From assembly GCA_944350495.1 (NCBI GenBank), contig CALVOZ010000004.1, positions 1 to 64,000 on the forward strand: a stretch of 64,000 bases of DNA, given 5' to 3'. Made by a program: the position numbers and the translations under genes. The stretch is from an uncultured Bacilli bacterium (GTDB lineage Bacteria > Bacillota_I > Bacilli_A > RF39 > UBA660). How positions within the stretch are numbered: position 1 is the stretch's first letter; each line of letters begins with the position of its first letter. The notes below the pieces were generated by a model. It was given only the letters and a program-made list of their open reading frames with translations, ran no database searches and was not told the DNA's origin. Positions 48,005 to 55,684 of this stretch are shown here, one piece after another.

Positions 48005-48368
48005 CTATTGCTACCAAAAGACCAAATAATTCTTTAACTATATTGTCTTTACTCCCAGTTACAATTATTTTACAACTATCAGGCAGAGATACTGTCTGAT
48101 ATGACTTATCTTTTACCATATAGGATAACTTCCTTTGATTATCCATATTAATATTGTCGGTATTAATAATTATGAATTTTTTTTGAACATGATTATTGTC
48201 ATTTATAAACTTTTTTAAGGATTCAATAAATAATATTTGATTATTACTATTTATTTCAAAATATGGATTATCCTTAACAATATCTAAAATAGTTTTTTCT
48301 TTTAAATATACTGGATTATTGTTTTCAAAGATAAAATGGAAATAACGTTCTTTAGTTCTATTTTCCAT
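47997..48368 (-). CDS. 123-residue protein resembling a degenerate AAA core
   Basis: A small protein of unrecognised family between the ATPase and metallopeptidase genes, overlapping both (11 and 8 bp). Its second half reads KKFIIINTDNINMDNQRKL, then LPDSCKIIVTGSKDN. This parallels Walker B, the following helix and sensor 1 of a MoxR-type core, but with the Walker B acids replaced (IIINTDN). It also has no P-loop. It may be a dead AAA-like adaptor, much as delta-prime in clamp loaders. This is inference from pattern only. Confidence 0.45.
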   Translation of the reverse strand: MENRTKERYFHFIFENNNPVYLKEKTILDIVKDNPYFEINSNNQILFIESLKKFINDNNHVQKKFIIINTDNINMDNQRKLSYMVKDKSYQTVSLPDSCKIIVTGSKDNIVKELFGLLVAIDV

Positions 48369-50241
48369 AACTAGTTCTCCTTTCGCTTAAACTGCTTTTA
48401 GCTAATTTAAGTTTTAAAATATCTTCATCTGTATTATTAATTTCTGTCCATCTTTTCTCAAAAAGAGCTTGATATTCATTTAAATTGTTTTGTCTGATAA
48501 ATGTAAGTGCATTAATTATTTCTTCCTCAGTTATGGCTGTTGCAATTAAACAATTTATTATTATTTGACTTCGATCGTGAGTTAAATCAAAAATATCAGC
48601 AGGAATATTTCCTTTTAAAATTTCTTCAACCCCCAATTCAAAATACATTGAAATAAATTCTTCAAATTCTTTTCTATTTTTTTCATCCATATAGGGGTCT
48701 AAATATGGAAATGCTTGAATTTTTCTTGAAGCCTTTAGTTCTTCGCTAATTTTTTGATCCCAACTTCTTGGAGTTAAACTTAATGCATAGTCATAATCTC
48801 CATCTTTATCTTTAACATCTTGAATAATTTTATTTGGAAAATTATGAAGATATGCTCTTACAATTGGATCAATATTATGTTTTGAAGCCCATTTTAACCA
48901 ATCAATCGCATCTGCTGTAACTTCTAACTTCGTTAATCTACTTGCAACTTCTCCAGAAATATTAAAGGCAGCATCAGAATATTCTTCAGTATTACCTGCT
49001 AATATTATATCAACATTATCTGGAATTTCCCAACCAGCAATAGTTCGTGGATTATCAACAATACCATTAATAAATACTTGCATATTTGGTGTTAATTTAT
49101 CAAATTCATCTAATAATAAAACACATCTTTCGTTACTTTGACGACATCTATTAGCCATTTCATTCAATTTAGTATACCATTCTGGTTCTGCTGTAGCAGT
49201 TCTCCCTTTTTCATTATGTTCAACAGTTTTATCTCCATCCCTAGTAATTATTTTATCTCCTGGAATTATACTTGTCTTACCAGTAAATGTATCTGGAGTA
49301 AAAGTTGCAATGTTAAATGATAAACAATTCTTATTAATGCTTTTAGCAATTTGTGTTTTACCAATTCCTGGGTGACCTACTAAATAAGGAATTCTTTTTT
49401 CTCCCATTAAAATTCTTCTTATTTTTTGTTCAAGATTAAGTTTTTCTTTTTTCTCACCAAAAGGATTATTAACACTCGTACTTTTTTCTTGTTTTTTTTC
49501 TTGATTCACTCCTAACTCTTCAAGAAATTCATCACTTTCTAAAAATTTTGCTAGTGCTGATTTGTCATATTCACATCTGCATCTTTCAGATAGAAACAAA
49601 GGATTATTACAAATAGCCAAACCAGTTTTCTTATCCACTGTCCATGTGAGTGGTGAAACAATACCTACAAAAGTTGCTTGAACATCTAAACTATCATCAA
49701 AAGAACCATCATCTTTTTTCTTCATAAAAACATATTCTTCTCCAGTTTGCTGATTCTTGAATACTCTTAATTGAGTTTTTTTACCATCTTTTGAAAGAAA
49801 AATAGTTACTTTACGATTTGTCTCAACAATATCTCCCATCATTGAATTCATATTAATTTTTTGCAAAGCATCACTAGTAGAAACTTGAGATGTTAATCCA
49901 CTACCATACTGAACTATAAATTTGTCCTCATCTTCAGAAATAATTTGACTATCATCTTTAATTTCTGCAAATCTAATTATTGGTAAACTATAATTATAGG
50001 TATTAAAATCCCAGTTAATTTTACCCGAAACAGAACTCGTAGCAGGTATATAATAAACAGCACCTCGATTAGCAACACTATCATAATCTTTCAAAATTAG
50101 TGAAGTAAAAATATCAAAAGGTATGTCAAAATTTCGTTGTTGATCTAAGGTAAAAATTGAAGCATATTCTAGTATTCTATCTACAATTTTTCTAATATCA
50201 TCGTTTTCTAACATTCTTTTATTTAAAATACTAAATGCCAT
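48358..50241 (-). CDS. MoxR-like AAA+ ATPase
   Basis: About 627 residues. The N-terminal 270 are a unique region of mixed strands (with RCRCEYDKSALAKFL before the AAA part). The AAA+ core shows Walker A LVGHPGIGKTQ (288-296), Walker B CVLLLDEFDKL (373-382), sensor 1 IILAGNTEEYSD and the arginine-finger region GEVASRL. MoxR ATPases remodel proteins and are often paired with VWA proteins, as here. The ATG at 50241 follows GGAGG by 7 nt; longer starts add a non-family lead. First gene of the cargo operon. Confidence 0.85.
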   Translation of the reverse strand: MAFSILNKRMLENDDIRKIVDRILEYASIFTLDQQRNFDIPFDIFTSLILKDYDSVANRGAVYYIPATSSVSGKINWDFNTYNYSLPIIRFAEIKDDSQIISEDEDKFIVQYGSGLTSQVSTSDALQKINMNSMMGDIVETNRKVTIFLSKDGKKTQLRVFKNQQTGEEYVFMKKKDDGSFDDSLDVQATFVGIVSPLTWTVDKKTGLAICNNPLFLSERCRCEYDKSALAKFLESDEFLEELGVNQEKKQEKSTSVNNPFGEKKEKLNLEQKIRRILMGEKRIPYLVGHPGIGKTQIAKSINKNCLSFNIATFTPDTFTGKTSIIPGDKIITRDGDKTVEHNEKGRTATAEPEWYTKLNEMANRCRQSNERCVLLLDEFDKLTPNMQVFINGIVDNPRTIAGWEIPDNVDIILAGNTEEYSDAAFNISGEVASRLTKLEVTADAIDWLKWASKHNIDPIVRAYLHNFPNKIIQDVKDKDGDYDYALSLTPRSWDQKISEELKASRKIQAFPYLDPYMDEKNRKEFEEFISMYFELGVEEILKGNIPADIFDLTHDRSQIIINCLIATAITEEEIINALTFIRQNNLNEYQALFEKRWTEINNTDEDILKLKLAKSSLSERRTSYGK

Positions 50242-50579
50242 ATAATGCGCCTCCATTATAATAATAACATAAAATTTAGATATTTGTCTATTTTTAGGAA
50301 TAAAAATTGCAATAAATTTAAACATAATAAAGATTTATATTACCTGTTAATAAAGCAATATCTAACAATTTCAAGTAGCGATTACAGATATATTAAATAA
50401 TAAAATTAAAAAAGTTCCTATTTTTTGAACTAGGAAAAAGATGCTTTTATTTGCATCTTTGTAGATTTATATAAAATATACTAAGTCAATTTGTTATATA
50501 TATAATTTCCAATAATATGTTATGGTATATGGTTTAAATGAAGTTATATTATTAAATTGTCTTCCATAAGTCCCTACTT
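50242..50579. other. Right-end non-coding region of the element
   Basis: About 340 bp. It holds a possible promoter for the ATPase gene (TAGACA, 17 bp, TTATTA on the minus strand near 50256-50295) and two hairpins listed separately. The stretch nearest dacA encodes the recombinase extension when the element is circular (see findings). Confidence 0.45.
50407..50460 (-). terminator. Two successive terminators at the dacA-element junction
   Basis: On the minus strand, first AAGATGC / GCATCTT followed by TTTTCC (50459-50435), then AGTTC / GAACT followed by TTTTTT (50431-50405). They would stop transcription coming from the dacA 5' fragment into the element. Confidence 0.6.
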
Positions 50580-50598
50580 CTATTTTAGAAGTGCCAGT

Positions 50599-50954
50599 TC
50601 ATTGCCACTAGCAATTGTTATTCCTTTTAATAGATCATCAACACTCATTTCCTCGCCAGTTTCAAGTAATATTTGGGAACCTCCCATTCCAGATGCATTG
50701 CTGGATATGGTTATCATATCATTTAATTTAATTACATCATTTTCTAGTGCTTCCATAATAAGTAATAAACTCATCATTTTTGTCATTGAAGCAGGTGCTA
50801 ATTTCTCATGAGCATTATATTCGTATAAAATTTCTCCAGTTGACTCTTCAATAATAATAGCGCTTTTAGCATGTGGCGCTAATAAATTATCCGATGCATA
50901 TACATTATTCATAAATAATGTAGCTAACACTATAAGGCATAAAATTTTTTTCAT
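50599..50954 (-). pseudogene. dacA: dacA-like D-Ala-D-Ala carboxypeptidase, 5' part (cut by insertion)
   Basis: The first 118 residues of the carboxypeptidase: signal peptide (MKKILCLIVLATLFM to NNVYA), active-site SMTK (Ser56, Lys59) and SGN (116-118). The open frame then continues six codons into element DNA (ELALLK) and stops at 50580. Start codon with GAGGTG is intact, so a secreted 124-residue stub could be made. It lacks the KTG motif, which is 5.8 kb away. The two parts fit at GA 50599-50600. Confidence 0.9.
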
Positions 50955-50992
50955 ATTTCACCTCTATAAAATTTTATGCAAGAAAAAAAAGA

Positions 50993-51580
50993 TTAGAATT
51001 TATTGTTATTCTCCATCTCTTTTAATAATTGCTCTCTAGCATCTTTAATTGTTTTAGCTAAAATATTTGGATCTTGGATAGACTCCATCATAATCAGTGG
51101 CATATTAGTAGGACTAGGATACTTAAATATATTTTTTATATTTTTACTATAATCAGTTTTCTCTACTTTAATTGATACTATTAAATCTCCATAGTTATTT
51201 TCAACATTATTAACTTCTATATCTTCATAATTTATTATATATCCATAAACCAATTTATCCTTCTTTGCTTCATATTTAAATACTCTTTTATTTGTAATAC
51301 AATAATAATCATCTGATATTGCACCCTTCTTTAAAAAAAGTTGATATATGAGTTCTTTAATTCCTAAAAAAAGTAAAAATAAACCTAAAAGCATTACTAT
51401 AATTGGTGAAAAATTTAAATTGTCTATAATGATAGCAGCTAACGGTATTCCTGTAAATATCAAGCCAAAAATTATCAAAATGATTATTCCAGCAGTATTT
51501 TTTCCTCCTAAACCAGGTACAGGTTTACCTTGCCAAATAATACGTTCATCCGATTCTAATTCTTTTGAAAAATTATACAT
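50993..51580 (-). CDS. PH-domain membrane protein
   Basis: A 195-residue protein. It opens with the typical SDERIIWQGKPVPG of bacterial PH proteins, has two hydrophobic helices (about 28-52 and 55-78), and a PH-like sheet after 90 (YYCITNKRVFKYEAKK). It overlaps or nearly touches the zinc-ribbon membrane protein gene upstream (2 bp). The role of these proteins is unknown; some guard the membrane against stress. Confidence 0.7.
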   Translation of the reverse strand: MYNFSKELESDERIIWQGKPVPGLGGKNTAGIIILIIFGLIFTGIPLAAIIIDNLNFSPIIVMLLGLFLLFLGIKELIYQLFLKKGAISDDYYCITNKRVFKYEAKKDKLVYGYIINYEDIEVNNVENNYGDLIVSIKVEKTDYSKNIKNIFKYPSPTNMPLIMMESIQDPNILAKTIKDAREQLLKEMENNNKF

Positions 51581-51581
51581 T

Positions 51582-52400
51582 TTACAACTCCTTATAAACT
51601 AAGATTTTATCTTCATATTGACCATCTGCGACGACATAGTTATAAGTATAACCATCAATAGTAATCATTGAAAATATATTTTTATTTTCATTCCTAACAT
51701 AACAAATTATTTCATCACCCATATCATCATAAACTAAAATAGCTTTATAATCATACTCATTAATTAAAGCATTAATATATATTTGTTTTTCTTCTTCAGT
51801 AATCTTTTTATAAGTAATCATAATTGAATCAAAATTGGTCTTAAAACCAGCATCATATTCATCAGATAAAATTATGCTATATTCAATTTCTTTTTCACCA
51901 AAAACTGTATAAATTGATGGTATTTCTATTCCTTTTACTTTAATAACAGTGATATCTTGACTATACATATCTATAACACCATAAACTTTTACGTTTTTAA
52001 CTATAACGGGACTACACATTAATATTATTGAAGTAAGTAACCAACAAAGGGATATTCCTTTCCTTTTAACAATCATATTTTCAGCAGCTATTTCTTCTAA
52101 GTTAACTTTTCTTGTTTTATTAAAAATGGCCATTAAAATATTAATTATTAGCAGTCCAACTCCAAACCAAAAAGCAATATTGGATACTCTTCTAGAAAAT
52201 TCTTTAAATATTAGAAAATTTGAAAAGAGAAAAATCAATATTGGAATTAAGAAAAAAAGTACTATAGGGCCCATCAAATGAAAAATATCTATGGCCATAA
52301 GATTTACATCCTTAACATTTGTAAAAGATACATTATTGCCACATTTTGGGCATTTTATCATATCTACATTAATGTCTGCACCACATTTAAAACATTTCAT
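51582..52400 (-). CDS. Zinc-ribbon membrane protein
   Basis: A 272-residue protein starting with a zinc ribbon (CFKCGAD with CPKCGNN), then three hydrophobic helices (about 35-68, 72-90 and 115-135) and a C-terminal soluble domain of mixed strands. Such small-ribbon membrane proteins are common in Firmicutes and are not characterised. It is linked with the PH protein downstream. Confidence 0.6.
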   Translation of the reverse strand: MKCFKCGADINVDMIKCPKCGNNVSFTNVKDVNLMAIDIFHLMGPIVLFFLIPILIFLFSNFLIFKEFSRRVSNIAFWFGVGLLIINILMAIFNKTRKVNLEEIAAENMIVKRKGISLCWLLTSIILMCSPVIVKNVKVYGVIDMYSQDITVIKVKGIEIPSIYTVFGEKEIEYSIILSDEYDAGFKTNFDSIMITYKKITEEEKQIYINALINEYDYKAILVYDDMGDEIICYVRNENKNIFSMITIDGYTYNYVVADGQYEDKILVYKEL

Positions 52401-52437
52401 TATATCCCTACTCTCTATTTTTATAATATCGTTTACA

Positions 52438-52465
52438 AAAAAAGAACATCACTGTTCTTTTACCT
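52438..52465 (-). terminator. Terminator after metK
   Basis: Stem AAAAGAACA / TGTTCTTTT with a 4-nt loop; T7 on the minus strand. Overlaps the last codons. Confidence 0.8.
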
Positions 52466-53546
52466 TTTCCCATGTACAATCAATATCAGTTCTTCCAAAA
52501 TGTCCATATGCTGATAATGGATAATAAATTGGTCTCATTAAATCTAATTCTTTAATAATATTATCAACACTGAAATTAAAGTTATCGTTTACATACTTAT
52601 ATATTTCTTCTATACTTACTTTATTTGTATTAAATGTATTTATATAAATTGATAATGGATATTCCATGCCAATTGCATAACTTATTTCAATTTCACATTT
52701 ATCTGCTAAAGCATGTGCGACAATGTTTTTCGCAACGTATCTAGCATAGTATGCTCCACTACGGTCTACTTTAGTTGGATCTTTACTACTAAAACATCCA
52801 CCTCCTATTTTTCCCATACCACCATAAGTATCAACGACAATTTTACGTCCTGTAGTTCCACTATCACCAAAAGAACCACCAATTGTAAAACTACCACTCG
52901 TATTTATTAATATTTTAGTATTAGAATCTATTAAATTATTAGGTATAGCTACATTAATAACATTTTCAATAATATATTCTCTCAATGTGTTAATGTCTAC
53001 ATCTACACTATGTTGTGTTGCTATTACAACTGTATCAACCCTTGATACAATATCATCTAAGTATTCTACTGTTACTTGAGTCTTACCATCAGGCTTCAAA
53101 AAAGTATTTGGGTTCTCTTTACGAACTTTAGATAATTGTTTAGCCAATTTATTAGCTAACATAATTGGCATTGGCATTAATTCTTCTGTATCAAGACATG
53201 CATAACCAAACATAATTCCTTGATCACCAGCCATTATTTTATCTTTATCAACTGCTTTATTTATTTCGTTTGATTGTTCACTCACTTTAACAATTATGTG
53301 ATATTCCTCGTTGTAGCCAATATTTTTTAAGACTTGCTTAGCTAATTTCTCATAATCTAAATTAGCTTTAGTATTAGCTTCGCCATATACCAAAATTAAA
53401 TCATCCTTAATGGTTGCTTCAACAGCCATTTTGCTATTTTTATCCTGCCTTAGCGCTTCATCCAAAATATAATCGCTTATACCATCACATATCTTATCTG
53501 GATGTCCTTCTGTCACTGATTCACTTGTAAAATAATATTTTCTCAT
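52449..53546 (-). CDS. metK: S-adenosylmethionine synthetase
   Basis: Makes SAM from methionine and ATP. Signatures: SVTEGHPDKICD near residue 10, GDQGIMFGYA (about 110) and the C-terminal GGGCFSSKDPTKVDRS (GGGAFSGKDPTKVDRS in most relatives, so Ala-to-Cys and Gly-to-Ser here). The length of 365 is slightly under the usual 380-400. Controlled by the upstream SAM-binding riboswitch with terminator. Confidence 0.95.
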   Translation of the reverse strand: MRKYYFTSESVTEGHPDKICDGISDYILDEALRQDKNSKMAVEATIKDDLILVYGEANTKANLDYEKLAKQVLKNIGYNEEYHIIVKVSEQSNEINKAVDKDKIMAGDQGIMFGYACLDTEELMPMPIMLANKLAKQLSKVRKENPNTFLKPDGKTQVTVEYLDDIVSRVDTVVIATQHSVDVDINTLREYIIENVINVAIPNNLIDSNTKILINTSGSFTIGGSFGDSGTTGRKIVVDTYGGMGKIGGGCFSSKDPTKVDRSGAYYARYVAKNIVAHALADKCEIEISYAIGMEYPLSIYINTFNTNKVSIEEIYKYVNDNFNFSVDNIIKELDLMRPIYYPLSAYGHFGRTDIDCTWEKVKEQ

Positions 53547-53569
53547 ATACGTTCCTCCACGTTTTTTAT

Positions 53570-53600
53570 CAAAAATAAAAAAACTCTTGAAAGAGTTTTA
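53570..53600 (-). terminator. Riboswitch terminator (metK leader)
   Basis: Perfect AAAACTCTT / AAGAGTTTT hairpin followed by seven T, between the SAM aptamer and the metK start. Confidence 0.88.
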
Positions 53601-53605
53601 AAAAC

Positions 53606-53700
53606 ATTACCCTTTCATCGATTAGCATTACCACCTTACTATTGCAGGTTGGTATGAGTTCATTGAGCTAATTCTCTCCCTCATTCTTGATAAAATACAA
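53606..53700 (-). ncRNA. SAM-I-type riboswitch (S box) upstream of metK
   Basis: The minus strand shows the core of a SAM-I aptamer: GAGGGA, then GCTCAATGAACTCATACCAACC (K-turn and GAUGA-like loop), then GGTGGTAATGC, closed by a P1 of TTTATC with GATGAA. A terminator follows and then metK, the classic target. Details differ from the consensus (GCCC and GGTGCTAA replaced by GCTC and GGTGGTAA), so an exact class call needs a covariance model. Confidence 0.75.
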
Positions 53701-53744
53701 TTTAATTATATATTAATAATCTATAAAGTGCAAGAAAAAGAAAT

Positions 53745-54608
53745 TTAAATCTCTCTTTCTTGATTAGGGTAATTAATCTCATTATTAGTTGAAAATACTT
53801 TTGGTGCTGGAGGTCTTACCTCTGGCATTAGTCTTACATCAGGTACTGGTGGCATCACTTTTTTACTTTCAGCTATACCATCAAAAGCTCTTAAAACTTC
53901 TAATGGAAGAGCAAAAATGATTGTATTTGATTGATCTGATGACACATCATTAATTGTTGATAACGTACGTAAATGTAATGCACCTGGTACTTTATACATT
54001 GTCTCAGCTGCTTTTGCTAAATTTTCAGAAGCTTGAACTTCACCTTCAGCTTTTGTAATAACAGCTAATTTTTCTCTTTCAGCTTCAGCTGCTTTAGCAA
54101 GTACACGCTTCATTTCTTCAGGCAATGAAATATCTTTCAGTTCAACATTTTCAACTTTAATTCCCCATGGATCTGTTGCCGCATCAATAATATTACATAT
54201 TTCAAGAGAAATTTTTTCTCTCTCACTTAATAATTCATCCAATGATACTGCCCCAACTGCATTACGCATTGTTGTTTGCGCTAATTGACTAACTGCATAA
54301 TAATAGTTTTCAACAGCTAACATTGCCTTTGAGGCATCAAAAATTTTGTAGTAAATAACAGCATTAATACGAACAGAAACATTATCTCTAGTAATTGCTT
54401 CTTGTTCTGGAACATCCACTGCTTTTGTACGGATATCAATTTTATTATAACCATGAATAATTGGAAGTACTATATTCCATCCTGGATTCATAATCTTAGA
54501 AAATTTACCAAAACAAAATTTAATTCCCCTTTCATATTCATTGATTTGCTTTATAGATATTAATAAAACAAATCCAACTATAATTAATAAGATAACAAGT
54601 CCACCCAT
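53745..54608 (-). CDS. Slipin/stomatin-like SPFH protein
   Basis: A 287-residue membrane-bound scaffold. One N-terminal helix (3-20) is followed by an SPFH/band-7 domain (INEYERGIKFCFGKFS, PGWNIVLP, VRINAVIYYKI, MRNAVGAVSLDELLSER) and a coiled coil of Ala/Glu repeats (EEMKRVLAKAAEAEREK). A Pro-rich tail ends the protein. Slipins organise membrane microdomains; no NfeD partner is adjacent. Confidence 0.86.
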   Translation of the reverse strand: MGGLVILLIIVGFVLLISIKQINEYERGIKFCFGKFSKIMNPGWNIVLPIIHGYNKIDIRTKAVDVPEQEAITRDNVSVRINAVIYYKIFDASKAMLAVENYYYAVSQLAQTTMRNAVGAVSLDELLSEREKISLEICNIIDAATDPWGIKVENVELKDISLPEEMKRVLAKAAEAEREKLAVITKAEGEVQASENLAKAAETMYKVPGALHLRTLSTINDVSSDQSNTIIFALPLEVLRAFDGIAESKKVMPPVPDVRLMPEVRPPAPKVFSTNNEINYPNQEREI

Positions 54609-54670
54609 TTAATTCACACTCCTCTATATTTAAATTATATCATTTATAAATTAAAAAATATATATATTTA

Positions 54671-54699
54671 TTTTAATTTAATGTCTTTTTTGGTATAAT
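54671..54699 (+). promoter_or_regulatory. Promoter of the VanY-like pair
   Basis: TGG-TATAAT extended -10 (54691-54699) with a weak AT-rich -35 (54671-54676); GGAGG before the ATG at 54724. Confidence 0.6.
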
Positions 54700-54723
54700 A
54701 ACAATAGAATTGGAGGCTCAATA

Positions 54724-55683
54724 ATGGCGAAAAAAGTTAGAATAAAAAAACGCAACGTTGGTATTGCCGGTGGTATTTTAGTAGTAATTATTGTTTTAAT
54801 CATTGGATTAGTTAAATGGAAAGAAAAACTAGATTATCAAGCAACAAGTGAATATAAGTTATTAAGTATTGGTTATTCTGAAGAAGATACTACATTTTTA
54901 ATTGAAAATTTAGACAAACAACACTTAAATAATATAATAGAAAATAGAGAATTAAATGAAGATATTATTAAATTTTATAAACAAGAATACTTCTTAGAAA
55001 AAAATCTTGATGAATATTTAAACTATGTTAAAGAAAATCCTGGGACATCTTATACTGATGTTGTAGCAATCATAAATGTTGGAGCTAATAAAGATTGGTA
55101 TGATGGCTCTAAATCTACTGACACTACTAAAGGTAGTGCACTCTTAGTTAATAAGTTTCACAGTTTAGATAGTGACTATCAGCCAAATTTAGTTCCAATC
55201 AAAAATACATATGCTTATGCAAATGCAAAAGAAATGGATGAAGATGCTTATTATGCATTTATCTCAATGTTTAATGCAGCCCAAGAAGATGGATTTAAAT
55301 TAGTTATGAACTATTCTTATCGTAACTATCAAGAGCAAGAAGAAGTCTATAACAACTTTAAATCACAATACGGTACAGAATATGCTGACAGTTATGCTGC
55401 ACGACCTGGACATTCTGAACATCAAACTGGTTTAGCATTTGACTTAATTATTGACTCAGATTATGATAAAACTAATTTTGATACTTCACCAAAATTTGCA
55501 TGGTTACAAGAAAATGCATACAAATATGGTTATATTCTAAGATATCCAAAAGATAAAGAACATCTAACTGGATACAGCTATGAACCTTGGCATTATCGTT
55601 ATGTAGGGGTTGAAATTGCAACATATATTCATCAACATAATATTACTTACGATGAATACTATGCTTATTTTCTAGAAGGATAA
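54724..55683 (+). CDS. VanY-type D-Ala carboxypeptidase, copy 1
   Basis: A 319-residue membrane-anchored peptidase that trims peptidoglycan stem peptides. A single N-terminal helix (14-30) is followed by a linker and a C-terminal zinc peptidase domain with the VanY motifs: YSYRNYQEQ, RPGHSEHQTGLAFDL (metal His and Asp) and EPWHYRYVG (third ligand). Ends in YDEYYAYFLEG. Tandem with a longer paralogue 1 bp downstream. Confidence 0.9.
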   Translation: MAKKVRIKKRNVGIAGGILVVIIVLIIGLVKWKEKLDYQATSEYKLLSIGYSEEDTTFLIENLDKQHLNNIIENRELNEDIIKFYKQEYFLEKNLDEYLNYVKENPGTSYTDVVAIINVGANKDWYDGSKSTDTTKGSALLVNKFHSLDSDYQPNLVPIKNTYAYANAKEMDEDAYYAFISMFNAAQEDGFKLVMNYSYRNYQEQEEVYNNFKSQYGTEYADSYAARPGHSEHQTGLAFDLIIDSDYDKTNFDTSPKFAWLQENAYKYGYILRYPKDKEHLTGYSYEPWHYRYVGVEIATYIHQHNITYDEYYAYFLEG

Positions 55684-55684
55684 A

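Larger units (their letters stand above)
44757..50599 (-). mobile_element. 5.84-kb serine-recombinase element inserted in dacA
   Basis: The element lies between two GA dinucleotides, TC on the plus strand at 44756-44757 and 50599-50600. Rejoining the outside flanks restores dacA: AGTGGCAAT-GA-TGCAGTTGT encodes SGNDAVV, the expected second active-site motif. Rejoining the inside ends gives attP GCCAG-GG-AA-CTGGC, a 14-bp dyad centred exactly on that GA. All five element genes point the same way as dacA. No conjugation, replication or phage gene is present, so it can move only by its own recombinase or be carried by other means. Confidence 0.88.

Noticed and set aside
44757-50599. Prophage or conjugative element.
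   Set aside because: No capsid, terminase, relaxase or type IV secretion genes are present; only five genes fit in the element.
53606-53700. T-box leader for metK.
   Set aside because: It lacks the specifier and the GGTGGAACCGCG box; K-turn and core pattern fit SAM-I better.
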